Under the pieces are notes generated by a model. That model saw only the letters and a list, made by a program, of their open reading frames with translations. It searched no databases and was not told where the DNA came from. A program made the position numbers and the translations under genes. From Candidatus Zhuqueibacterota bacterium (lineage in GTDB: Bacteria > Zhuqueibacterota > Zhuqueibacteria > Oceanimicrobiales > Oceanimicrobiaceae): a stretch of DNA of 64,000 nt. Positions 55,988 to 64,000 of the stretch are shown here, piece by piece (position 1 is the first letter of the stretch; each line of letters opens with the position of its first letter). Where the stretch lies: assembly GCA_029262055.1 (NCBI GenBank), contig JAJDAD010000048.1:1-64000 (forward strand). Direction: 5' to 3'.

Positions 55988-57106
55988 TTAGTCACGCAGC
56001 CCCAAATGGGTCTCGTCGATGATAAAATCCACCACCTTGCGAAAGTCTTTCGTATCTTCCCAGACTTTTAACTGGCGATCGGCACCGGTTCCCATCTTGA
56101 TGATCTCGTTTACATAATTGATCTCGGCACGCGATCCCAAGTCATCCACAACGTCATCTACAAATTCGAGCAGCTCTTGCAGGAGTTGTTTGATTTCAAC
56201 CTCCTCGCTCTTGCCAAAGTCGATCAGTTTCCCGTGAATACCATAGCGGCTGGCGCGCCAGCGATTCTCCATTATCAGCACACGGCGATACAGCCGAAAG
56301 CCGAGGTTCTGATTGATCAACTTGTACAGTTTTGCCACGATTGCCTGAAACAGCGCGGCTATGGCGATGGTTTCATCTACTCGCAGTGGCACATCGCAGA
56401 TACGAAATTCCAGCGTATCAAAGTGCGGATGGAGCCGGATATCCCACCAGATCTTCTTACCATTATCGATACAATTGGTCTTAACCAGGAGTTTAATAAA
56501 GTTCTCGTACTCCGCGAGGCTGGTAAAATGATCCGGAATACCCGTCCTTGGAAAGCGGTCAAAGACTTTGATGCGATAGGAGTTGAAGCCGGTGTTACGA
56601 CCAACCCAGAATGGTGAGTTGGTGGAAAGGGCCAGCACATGTGGCAGAAAGTAGCGGGCTGCATTCAGAATATGAATGGCGCGCTCACGACTATCTATAC
56701 CAACATGCACATGCAAGCCGAAAATCAAATTGGCGCGCGCCACCAGTTGCATGTCCTGAACCAGAGTATGATATCTCGGGTCATCCGTTATCGGCTGGTC
56801 GATCCAGTGCGAAAACGGATGCGTGCCGGACGCTGCAATCCTGGACCCATTCTCTTTGGCGAGACCTGCCAGTTGCGAACGGAGCGTGACGATTTCCGAC
56901 TTGGCCTCCTTGATATCCGCGCAAACAGTAGTACCGGTCTCAACCACCGACTGGTGCATCTCCTGTTTCAAGACATCCCTGAGCGCGTCCTTGCGATCTT
57001 TGGTTGCGAGCATTTGTGCTATGTGGGCCTTGAGCTCCCGAGTCTCCGGATCAATGAGTTGAAACTCTTCTTCGATTCCCAGACTGAACAGTTTACCCCC
57101 GCTCAT
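55988..57106 (-). CDS. Carboxylate-amine ligase of the YbdK/GCS2 family
   Basis: 'SLGIEEEFQLIDPETRELKAH', 'GSRIAASGTHPFSHW', 'LIFGLHVHVGI', 'KIWWDIRLHPHFDTLEFRICDVPLRVDETIAIAAL'. Confidence 0.93.
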   Translation of the reverse strand: MSGGKLFSLGIEEEFQLIDPETRELKAHIAQMLATKDRKDALRDVLKQEMHQSVVETGTTVCADIKEAKSEIVTLRSQLAGLAKENGSRIAASGTHPFSHWIDQPITDDPRYHTLVQDMQLVARANLIFGLHVHVGIDSRERAIHILNAARYFLPHVLALSTNSPFWVGRNTGFNSYRIKVFDRFPRTGIPDHFTSLAEYENFIKLLVKTNCIDNGKKIWWDIRLHPHFDTLEFRICDVPLRVDETIAIAALFQAIVAKLYKLINQNLGFRLYRRVLIMENRWRASRYGIHGKLIDFGKSEEVEIKQLLQELLEFVDDVVDDLGSRAEINYVNEIIKMGTGADRQLKVWEDTKDFRKVVDFIIDETHLGLRD

Positions 57107-57543
57107 AGTCGGCCTCGCTAATTGTTGTGCAGTTCGATGATATCAGTATTGTGAATGGACAGGCAGGCAACAGAATTACCTGAAAATCTGAAAGAATTGC
57201 AAGATTTTTTTATGATGGGGTTGCCAGTGACTTGCTGAAATATCGGCGAAAGGCCTATTTCAGTCGCCAATCACTATCCAACGCCTCGCACATCGCCACC
57301 GCCATCTGACACTCTGGCAGGCGAGCCGTCTTGCTGGCATGCCCATCTTAACTTCTGATTTCTTCTGGGGATCTCTTTGCTCGTAAGCATATGGTCAACT
57401 CGCTTTTCAGTCAGTTTTTGGAATCTGCTTAGCTAAGTAATGGCAAAAAAGTGTTTCTGCACCAAGTTAAGTGTTGAACATATTGTTGCGGCAACGACAC
57501 GTACCGGAGTCGAACCACAGTATCAAACTGGCAACCCTCCTGC

Positions 57544-57571
57544 TTGACATTTCCGGAGCGATTCCTAAATT
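57544..57571 (+). promoter_or_regulatory. Sigma70-type promoter for the alcohol dehydrogenase gene
   Basis: TTGACA (57544-57549) - 16 bp - TAAATT (57566-57571), ~33 bp before the start codon. Confidence 0.55.
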
Positions 57572-57603
57572 AGACTCTGATTTTATAACAAGCGGACCAC
57601 AAT

Positions 57604-58650
57604 TTGAAGGCACTTACCTTTCACGGCAAAGCCGCGGTCATTTACGAGACTGTTCCTGACCCGGTAATCGAAGAACCTGGCGACGCCATCGTGAAAGTCG
57701 ATGTATGCGCAATCTGCGGTTCGGACATGCATCCCTATCATGAACGGGAAAAGGGGTTGGACCACGGAACGGTCATGGGGCATGAATTTGTCGGGGAAAT
57801 TGTGGAGGTTGGCAGTGAGGTTCGCCACCTAACAAAAGGCCGCGAGGTCTTTAGTCCTTTCACCACAAATTGCGGTGATTGTTTTTATTGTAGAAAGGGA
57901 CTAACAGCGCGTTGTGTTCACGGTCGACTTTTCGGCTGGATTGAAAAGAACAACGGCCTGCATGGCGGACAAGCGGAGTTTGTCAGGGTGCCGATGGCAG
58001 ACTCAACATTGCTGGAAATCCCGGATGGCGTTCGACCGGAAGAAGCCCTGCTGTTGGGCGACATTTTTTCAACCGGCTACTTCTGCGCAGAGAATGCCGA
58101 GATCGAACCGGGAGGAGTCTATGTCGTCGTCGGCTGCGGACCGGTAGGACTTATGGCTATCGCAGCCGCCAGAGAATTGGGGGCAGAGCAAATCCTCGCC
58201 TGTGATACCATTCCGGAACGGCTTGCCCTGGCAGGTAAGTTTGGTGCAACTACGGTTGACTTTAAGGAGGAGAGTGTAATTGACTTTGTGCGCGAAAAGA
58301 CGGACGGGCGGGGCGCCGATGCCGTCCTCGAGGTGGTCGGCAGCCATGCGGCAGGAAGAAACGCTTTCGAGCTGGTGCGGCCGGGCGGAATCATCTCCAC
58401 GGTGGGCGTGCACACGGATACCCGTCTCAGCTTCACACCGGCAGAGGCGTATGACAAAAATATCACTTACAAAGTCGGCCGCTGTTCCGCCAGGTTCTAC
58501 ATGCAAAAATTGCTGCCCATCATCCAGAAAAACACGCTTGACCTAACCCGGGTAATTACGCACCGGGCATCATTGTCACACGGCCCGGAGGCCTATCGCA
58601 TGTTTGACAACAAAGCGGATGGCTGCCTCAAAGTGGTGCTGCAACCTTAA
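57604..58650 (+). CDS. Zinc-dependent alcohol dehydrogenase (MDR family), TTG start
   Basis: 'VDVCAICGSDMHPYHE', 'GTVMGHEFVGEIVEVGSEV', 'TNCGDCFYCRKGLTARC', 'VVVGCGPVGLMAIAAARELGA'. Confidence 0.93.
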   Translation: MKALTFHGKAAVIYETVPDPVIEEPGDAIVKVDVCAICGSDMHPYHEREKGLDHGTVMGHEFVGEIVEVGSEVRHLTKGREVFSPFTTNCGDCFYCRKGLTARCVHGRLFGWIEKNNGLHGGQAEFVRVPMADSTLLEIPDGVRPEEALLLGDIFSTGYFCAENAEIEPGGVYVVVGCGPVGLMAIAAARELGAEQILACDTIPERLALAGKFGATTVDFKEESVIDFVREKTDGRGADAVLEVVGSHAAGRNAFELVRPGGIISTVGVHTDTRLSFTPAEAYDKNITYKVGRCSARFYMQKLLPIIQKNTLDLTRVITHRASLSHGPEAYRMFDNKADGCLKVVLQP

Positions 58651-58779
58651 CGGCAAGAAGGTCCCGCATCTTGCTGCCGGGACTATCTTATCCTGACTTG
58701 AGAGACTGCATGAGGTCTGCTCTACGAACGGCGGGATAACACCCTGAAGGCGTTGCGTAACACCAAAAGAAACGTCGAC

Positions 58780-59106
58780 CTAAAGCTCAGCCCACTTTCC
58801 CTCACCTTCCCAAATCCGCAGGGTAAATGGGAAAGCCAGGGTGCGCTGCAACTGGGAATGAATCATCTCACAGATATTCTCAACGGACGGGTAGTCCAGA
58901 AAATCATTGAGTGACTTATGATCATACTTCTGCAGGACTTCCTCCACTGCTGATTTCATATCAGCAAAATCAATAACCATCCCGTCCTTGTTTTCCCCGG
59001 TTATGACAACTTCTACTTTGTAGGTATGCCCGTGCAACTGTCCGCATTTGGCATGGCCGGGCAAAAAATGCGCGCAGTCTATATGGTGAGTGGTGCCTAA
59101 CTTCAT
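58780..59106 (-). CDS. queD: 6-pyruvoyl-tetrahydropterin synthase/QueD family protein
   Basis: 'HHIDCAHFLPGHAKCGQLHGHTYKVEVVITGENKDGMVIDFADMK'. Confidence 0.92.
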   Translation of the reverse strand: MKLGTTHHIDCAHFLPGHAKCGQLHGHTYKVEVVITGENKDGMVIDFADMKSAVEEVLQKYDHKSLNDFLDYPSVENICEMIHSQLQRTLAFPFTLRIWEGEGKWAEL

Positions 59107-59146
59107 TGCGAGTTGTTTGTCCTTGTGATTTCAAGGGCAGAAAATA

Positions 59147-59186
59147 ACAAAAAAAGCCTCAAACATCCAAACGGTATTTGAGGCTT
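59147..59186 (-). terminator. Rho-independent terminator downstream of ftsH
   Basis: Minus strand AAGCCTCAAA - 13-nt loop - TTTGAGGCTT followed by a T run. Confidence 0.85.
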
Positions 59187-59209
59187 GTGCTGCCGATGGT
59201 TAAGACGGG

Positions 59210-61141
59210 CTAGGCTGTTTTCCGGGATCGTAGTCGCCGGCTTTGACCGTTCTTTTTTGCATTGAGCAGGTCGTGCAACTCGTCTCCCTCGACAACCTCC
59301 TTCTCCAGCAACAATTTTGCTAGAATCCTTAGCTTGGCTTTTTTTGATACCAGTAACGTCCGGACTGTCTTGTAAGCGGATTCGACGATTTCCCGAACCT
59401 CCAAATCAATTTCAGCGGCTATTTTTTCGCTGTAGGCATTTCCCGAGCCTGTGTCGATACCGAGAAAAATCGGACGCTTTTCCCTGGCATAAGAGAGCGG
59501 CCCCAACTTCTCACTCATACCATACTCGGTTACCATACTGCGCGCAATGGCTGTGGCACGCTCCAGGTCGTTTTGCGCCCCGGTCGAGACCTCGTTGAAA
59601 ATGATCTCCTCAGCGACCCTGCCGCCCAGCAACACCTGCAAACGATGCAGGAGTTCGGTCTTTGTCATCAAGTACCGGTCTTCGGTGGGCAATTGCAGGG
59701 TGTAGCCCAGCGCTGCTACGCCGCGGGGGATGATGGAAACCCGATGCACGGGATCGACGTTCGTGACCGAAGCGGCCACCACGGCATGTCCGGCTTCGTG
59801 ATACGCGACGATGTCCTTTTCTTTGCTATTGAGGACCCGGCTTTTGCGTTCAAGGCCGGCGACTACACGATCGATTGCTTCCTCCAGATCTTTCTCTGCC
59901 ACCGCCTTTTTTCCTGCCCGGGCGGCAAGCAGAGCTGCCTCATTAACAACATTGGCAAGATCCGCTCCGACAAACCCCGGCGTCCTGGCCGCAACGACGC
60001 GCAGAGCAACCCGCTTGCCAAGTTTGACTTTTTCAGCATGAACGCGCAAGATTGCCTCGCGGCCATTTATGTCCGGTCTGTCCACCACGATTTGGCGGTC
60101 AAAGCGCCCGGGCCTGAGCAGCGCGAGATCGAGGATTTCCGGCCGGTTGGTAGCGGCCATAATGATCACGCCCAGGTTAGGATCGAAGCCGTCCATTTCG
60201 ACCAGAAGCTGATTCAAGGTCTGCTCGCGTTCGTCGTGCCCGGCTAGCGGATTAATCCCGCGCGCCTTACCCAGGGCATCTAGCTCGTCAATGAAAACAA
60301 TGGACGGCGCCTGCTGACCGGCCTGTTGAAATAAGTCGCGTACCCGGGCGGCGCCGACGCCAACAAACATCTCCACGAAATCAGCGCCGGACAGACTGAA
60401 GAACGGCACGCCGGCTTCGCCCGCGACGGCTTTCGCCAACAGAGTCTTCCCGGTTCCCGGCGGGCCAACCAGCAGCACGCCTTTCGGGATCTGTCCGCCA
60501 AGATTTTTGAACTTCTCCGGACTCTTCAAAAAATCGACGACTTCCTCTACTTCCTCGACTGCTTCCTCTATGCCGGCGACGTCCTTAAACCGCGTTTTCG
60601 TCTTTCCTTCCACGTACACTTTTGCTTTGCTCTTCCCAATCGACATCATGCCGCCGGTTGGATTTATCTTGCGAAAGACAAAGCCCCAGATGCCGAACAG
60701 GATCAACATTGGGAATAGCCAGTAAAACATGACACTTTGCCACCAGTCGTCGTTCTTCTTGCCTTCGAATTGCACAGCGGCAGCCTGCAGGTCTTTAACG
60801 AGGTCGGGATCTTCAACACGTACGGTGGTGAACAATTGCAGGCCCTCAGCGGTCGATTTCTTGTTCCCGCCCGATTCCCGGTCGGCGCCAATATCCGCGC
60901 TCCCCTCGGCGAACATTTCGCCCATGATTCTGTCAGGCGAGACTTTAACCTCATGTATCTGTTTGTTCGCCAGCATGCTTTTGAATGTGCTGTAAGGAAT
61001 GACCTGCACCTCCTGTTGCACCAGCATGCTTTGCATTCCGTACATAATTAAAAAGGCCAAAAGCACATACCAAATGGAAAAGTTGACACGTTTCGGTGAC
61101 AGGCCGTTACGTTGCGGATCTGTGCGTTTGGGAACTTGCAT
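59210..61141 (-). CDS. ftsH: ATP-dependent zinc metalloprotease FtsH
   Basis: '[51 protein letters not shown]', '[10 protein letters not shown]'. Confidence 0.97.
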   Translation of the reverse strand: MQVPKRTDPQRNGLSPKRVNFSIWYVLLAFLIMYGMQSMLVQQEVQVIPYSTFKSMLANKQIHEVKVSPDRIMGEMFAEGSADIGADRESGGNKKSTAEGLQLFTTVRVEDPDLVKDLQAAAVQFEGKKNDDWWQSVMFYWLFPMLILFGIWGFVFRKINPTGGMMSIGKSKAKVYVEGKTKTRFKDVAGIEEAVEEVEEVVDFLKSPEKFKNLGGQIPKGVLLVGPPGTGKTLLAKAVAGEAGVPFFSLSGADFVEMFVGVGAARVRDLFQQAGQQAPSIVFIDELDALGKARGINPLAGHDEREQTLNQLLVEMDGFDPNLGVIIMAATNRPEILDLALLRPGRFDRQIVVDRPDINGREAILRVHAEKVKLGKRVALRVVAARTPGFVGADLANVVNEAALLAARAGKKAVAEKDLEEAIDRVVAGLERKSRVLNSKEKDIVAYHEAGHAVVAASVTNVDPVHRVSIIPRGVAALGYTLQLPTEDRYLMTKTELLHRLQVLLGGRVAEEIIFNEVSTGAQNDLERATAIARSMVTEYGMSEKLGPLSYAREKRPIFLGIDTGSGNAYSEKIAAEIDLEVREIVESAYKTVRTLLVSKKAKLRILAKLLLEKEVVEGDELHDLLNAKKNGQSRRLRSRKTA

Positions 61142-61234
61142 TCTAATTCCGGTCCATGCGCTTTAGCTTACAATGCTTGGGAGGCACGAAGCCATGAACC
61201 CGCCTGCCTTCCGGCCATCTTCTCGCAGTGGACA

Positions 61235-62062
61235 CTAGACCATCTCCTGCAGCCGCTTGACCCGTTCTGCAGTAGTCGGATGAGTCGAAAACAGCGACGC
61301 CAGTCCTTTGCCGCGCAGCGGGTTGACGATAAACATGTGCGCAGATGCCTGGTTGGCGCGCATTGGGATCGCCACCGCAGCGCGCTCAAGATTCTGTAGA
61401 GCCGAGGCCAGGGCGAGCGGCTTGCCACAGATTTCCGCGCCGCCGCGGTCGGCTGCAAACTCGCGCGACCTGGAAATCGCCATCTGGATCAACATGGCTG
61501 CGATGGGTGCCACAATGATCATCAGCAGGCTGGAGAAGGGATTGCCGTCGTCGTCGTCTCCGCCGCCGCCGAAGAAAAAACCCAGGTAGTAAAGCATGTT
61601 GATGGCTCCGGCTATGGTTGCCGCAAGCGAGCCGATCAGGATATCGCGGTGTTTAATATGTGCCAACTCGTGAGCAATCACGCCTTCGAGCTCATCCTGG
61701 TTGAGCATTCTCATGATGCCCTGGGTGACCGCTACCGCTGCATTGTCCGGATTTCGGCCGGTGGCAAATGCGTTGGGCGTATCGCTAGGCATCAGGTACA
61801 CTTTGGGCATAGGCAGGCGCGCCTGTTGTGACAATCGCCTTATCGTGGCATGGAGCTGCGGGGCCTCGGCCTCACTCACCTGTTTGGCGCGATACGTTTT
61901 CAGCACGACTTTATCAGAATACCAAAACCCAAAAAAGTTCATCCCGGCGGCTATTAGAAAAGCTATGACGGCGCCACTTTCCCCGGCGATGGCATTTCCC
62001 ATCATGACTAGGAGAACGGTTAGAAGGGCCATCAAAAGGGTTGTTCGCAACGTATTCATCAA
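61235..62062 (-). CDS. htpX: Zinc metalloprotease HtpX
   Basis: '[61 protein letters not shown]'. Confidence 0.96.
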   Translation of the reverse strand: MMNTLRTTLLMALLTVLLVMMGNAIAGESGAVIAFLIAAGMNFFGFWYSDKVVLKTYRAKQVSEAEAPQLHATIRRLSQQARLPMPKVYLMPSDTPNAFATGRNPDNAAVAVTQGIMRMLNQDELEGVIAHELAHIKHRDILIGSLAATIAGAINMLYYLGFFFGGGGDDDDGNPFSSLLMIIVAPIAAMLIQMAISRSREFAADRGGAEICGKPLALASALQNLERAAVAIPMRANQASAHMFIVNPLRGKGLASLFSTHPTTAERVKRLQEMV

Positions 62063-62198
62063 TCAATTCCTCTATCCGAATTGTTCGTAAATAGGTGATA
62101 TCTTCTTTCTTTTAACGATGAAGGCCGGGCCAGGGTTCATGTTGGGACGAATCTTTTCAGAACCGGCGCAGCCTGTGCTAACGCTTAAGCAGGCAGGC

Positions 62199-63602
62199 CT
62201 ACCCGAGGTAGGTTGTCTCCCCCAAATGCAAATCCGGCGCCATTTTGTTTCTCAGATCGTCCGGTCCCAGGGCAAACAGAGGGCTAATCTCCAAAGTAAT
62301 ATCTTGTGACGCGACTCCAGCCGCAGTCAACCAGCGCTGAAATTGCTTGATCATATCTCTCTGTGCAGTCGCCGGTGAGTCCGCCCCTTCCGCATTCTTG
62401 ACAGGACTGAACTCTTCTTCCCGCTTTACCTCCAAAAAGACCGTCCGCTCAGCATCGCCGAGGGCGTCAAAAACGAAGGTCTCAAATTTGTAGCCATTTG
62501 GCTCCTGCGGGTCGACGCGTTGGCCATCTTCAGCCAGGTGTACAATCTTTTTATGCGCCACATGCCACGGTAGCTGCAACCCGCCCTCGGTTTCTCTTTC
62601 GACAAACGTGCGGTCAAAAATGTGGATGGCAATATTGCCTGCGCGGAATTTCAGAGAGCCATCGGTGTTGACGCTGCGTTTCTCCTCGTCGGGCAGATCG
62701 CTGTATTCGATTACTCCCAGCCTCCCTTGCATTTTTGCAAGCACACCCACTTTCTCGTCAGCGTCGATTTTGACGACCACTTTGGCAGACATTTCGGCCT
62801 TTGCGCGAACATGGTGACCAAGAAAGACAGGATCACAAATATTGACCAAGACATTGTCGACCTGAAAATAAAAAATCAAGTCTACGCCACGGCTCTCCAT
62901 GTCAGCGAGAGCGCCATTGCTGGCAAGAGCGGCCAGTGAACCACCATGCCCATTCGGGTTTCGAAAAATCCGATCTGGCGCTTCCAGGAAGAGCTTGCCG
63001 TTTTCGTCCAACGCCGGCACCATTTCCTGACTGAAAAACATCACATCTTCACGGACAAGGCCAAAAAAACCGTTCTCTTCAAAGAAGGCTAGCGTCTCCG
63101 CGTGGTTGGTTTCGCTGGTCATGATGTACCACGGGATAACGCAATTGTATTTTTTTGACAGTGTCAGGATTTTCTCAGCATGGAGTTGAAAGAGCGTTTT
63201 CTGTCGCACCGGACTGATCGGATATTTTCCTTTCGGCCCCGGGAAACCTAGCCTGCTGCCCTGACCACCGGCCACCAAAAAGGCTCCTACGCGGTTGGCG
63301 CGCAGCGCTTGCTCGCCCACGGTGCGCATCTGTTCCTCAATTTTCTTCTCCTGCGGCGAAGAGGGGACGGGAACAAACCCCGCTGGTTGCAGATCCGTCA
63401 CGACGGCATCCGTTTGGCGACCGTGAATAAATTTGTCTTTCAGCGTCGTCAACAGGTCCAGGTCGATGCCGGCAAGTTGCTGCAGCAGTTGCTCCCTGCC
63501 CTCTGTATCGAGATCTTGCCAATGCTTGAATACATGGCCTTGCCGTGCCGCTGTGAACTTGTCAATCAATGCTTGCTGTGCAGGAGTGTCAGTGGTGATC
63601 AT
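62199..63602 (-). CDS. UDP-sugar (UDP-GlcNAc/UTP-glucose-1-P) pyrophosphorylase
   Basis: 'GAFLVAGGQGSRLGFPGPKGKYPISPVRQKTLFQLHAEKI', 'NPNGHGGSLAAL', 'DNVLVNICDPVFLGHH'. Confidence 0.93.
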   Translation of the reverse strand: MITTDTPAQQALIDKFTAARQGHVFKHWQDLDTEGREQLLQQLAGIDLDLLTTLKDKFIHGRQTDAVVTDLQPAGFVPVPSSPQEKKIEEQMRTVGEQALRANRVGAFLVAGGQGSRLGFPGPKGKYPISPVRQKTLFQLHAEKILTLSKKYNCVIPWYIMTSETNHAETLAFFEENGFFGLVREDVMFFSQEMVPALDENGKLFLEAPDRIFRNPNGHGGSLAALASNGALADMESRGVDLIFYFQVDNVLVNICDPVFLGHHVRAKAEMSAKVVVKIDADEKVGVLAKMQGRLGVIEYSDLPDEEKRSVNTDGSLKFRAGNIAIHIFDRTFVERETEGGLQLPWHVAHKKIVHLAEDGQRVDPQEPNGYKFETFVFDALGDAERTVFLEVKREEEFSPVKNAEGADSPATAQRDMIKQFQRWLTAAGVASQDITLEISPLFALGPDDLRNKMAPDLHLGETTYLG

Positions 63603-63671
63603 AAGGAGATTCCGTCGTTAAGAATAATCGGTGGCGGCTGGTTCCCAAATGCCAGCGTAGTGGGACAGCCC

Positions 63672-63950
63672 TCAGCTCTGGCTCTCATCCGTTGTGTCGG
63701 GTTCCTTTCCCGTAGTGGGTTCCATGGCGGCGGGGGCTCCCTTAGCCGAGGCGCGCTTGCCCTTCTCGTAGGCCAGACGGGCAAACCAGCCGACCAGCAA
63801 ACCGAGTGCGAGCACCGAGATGATTAGCACGAAGAGGGGAAGATGAACCGCCCAAAAAAACAGTTCCAGGGCAATGGGGTCGGCGTTTTGAGTTAAAACA
63901 ACGAAAAACAGGGCGAGGATAATGAGAAGGGTAATGGTCTTGGGTTTCAT
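63672..63950 (-). CDS. LapA/DUF1049 membrane protein
   Basis: 'LILALFFVVLTQNADPIALELFFWAVHLPLFVLIISVLALGLLVGWFARLAYEKGK'. Confidence 0.8.
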   Translation of the reverse strand: MKPKTITLLIILALFFVVLTQNADPIALELFFWAVHLPLFVLIISVLALGLLVGWFARLAYEKGKRASAKGAPAAMEPTTGKEPDTTDESQS

Positions 63951-64000
63951 CAGTCTTTCCTTCCTTGAGAAGCGGAAACCTTGGTTGCTTAAATTTGTCC

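Noticed and set aside
54902-56071. 389-aa plus-strand ORF
   Set aside because: Antisense shadow of the M29-like gene and part of the GCS2 gene; the minus frames have recognisable family motifs, this one does not.
57480-57530. tRNA-like T-arm on the minus strand ('GTGGTTCGACTCCGG')
   Set aside because: T-stem does not pair and no acceptor, D or anticodon arms are found nearby.
59573-60247. 224-aa plus-strand ORF
   Set aside because: Antisense to the FtsH AAA+/protease region.
1-64000. CRISPR array, prophage, transposon, toxin-antitoxin or defence island
   Set aside because: No regularly spaced repeats, transposase, integrase, Cas or toxin-like ORFs recognised by reading the track and intergenic regions.

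Overview
The first ~27 kb is one large flagellar/motility locus on the minus strand. In transcription order it reads flgB, flgC, a small ORF, fliE-F-G-H-I-J, a MotE-like gene, fliK, flgD, a TIGR02530-like gene, flgE, motA, motB, fliL, fliN, fliO-P-Q-R, two HD-GYP genes, flhB, flhA, flhF, a small membrane ORF, fliA, a small ORF and an AMIN-domain gene. A sigma54 response regulator/histidine kinase pair lies just upstream, and a near-consensus sigma54 promoter sits directly in front of flgB. Notable in this locus: no fliM between fliL and fliN, no flhG after flhF, tandem HD-GYP genes between fliR and flhB, and an AMIN-domain protein at the 3' end. The remaining ~37 kb is accessory and housekeeping: TonB receptor/DUF4249 pair; a tight ppk1 - CYTH/CHAD - orphan ParA operon (my best candidate for an under-described system, possibly polyphosphate-granule positioning); threonine dehydratase-like enzyme; MarR-GNAT fusion with AzlCD; glycine oxidase; several signalling proteins; HEAT-repeat transporter; M29 peptidase with a GCS2 ligase; alcohol dehydrogenase; QueD; FtsH; HtpX; UDP-sugar pyrophosphorylase; LapA-like protein. 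I saw no rRNA, tRNA, CRISPR array or transposase. Product calls are from motif and sequence recognition only; no search was run. Taxonomy is unresolved, probably a Gram-negative lineage (TonB receptor, DUF4249).
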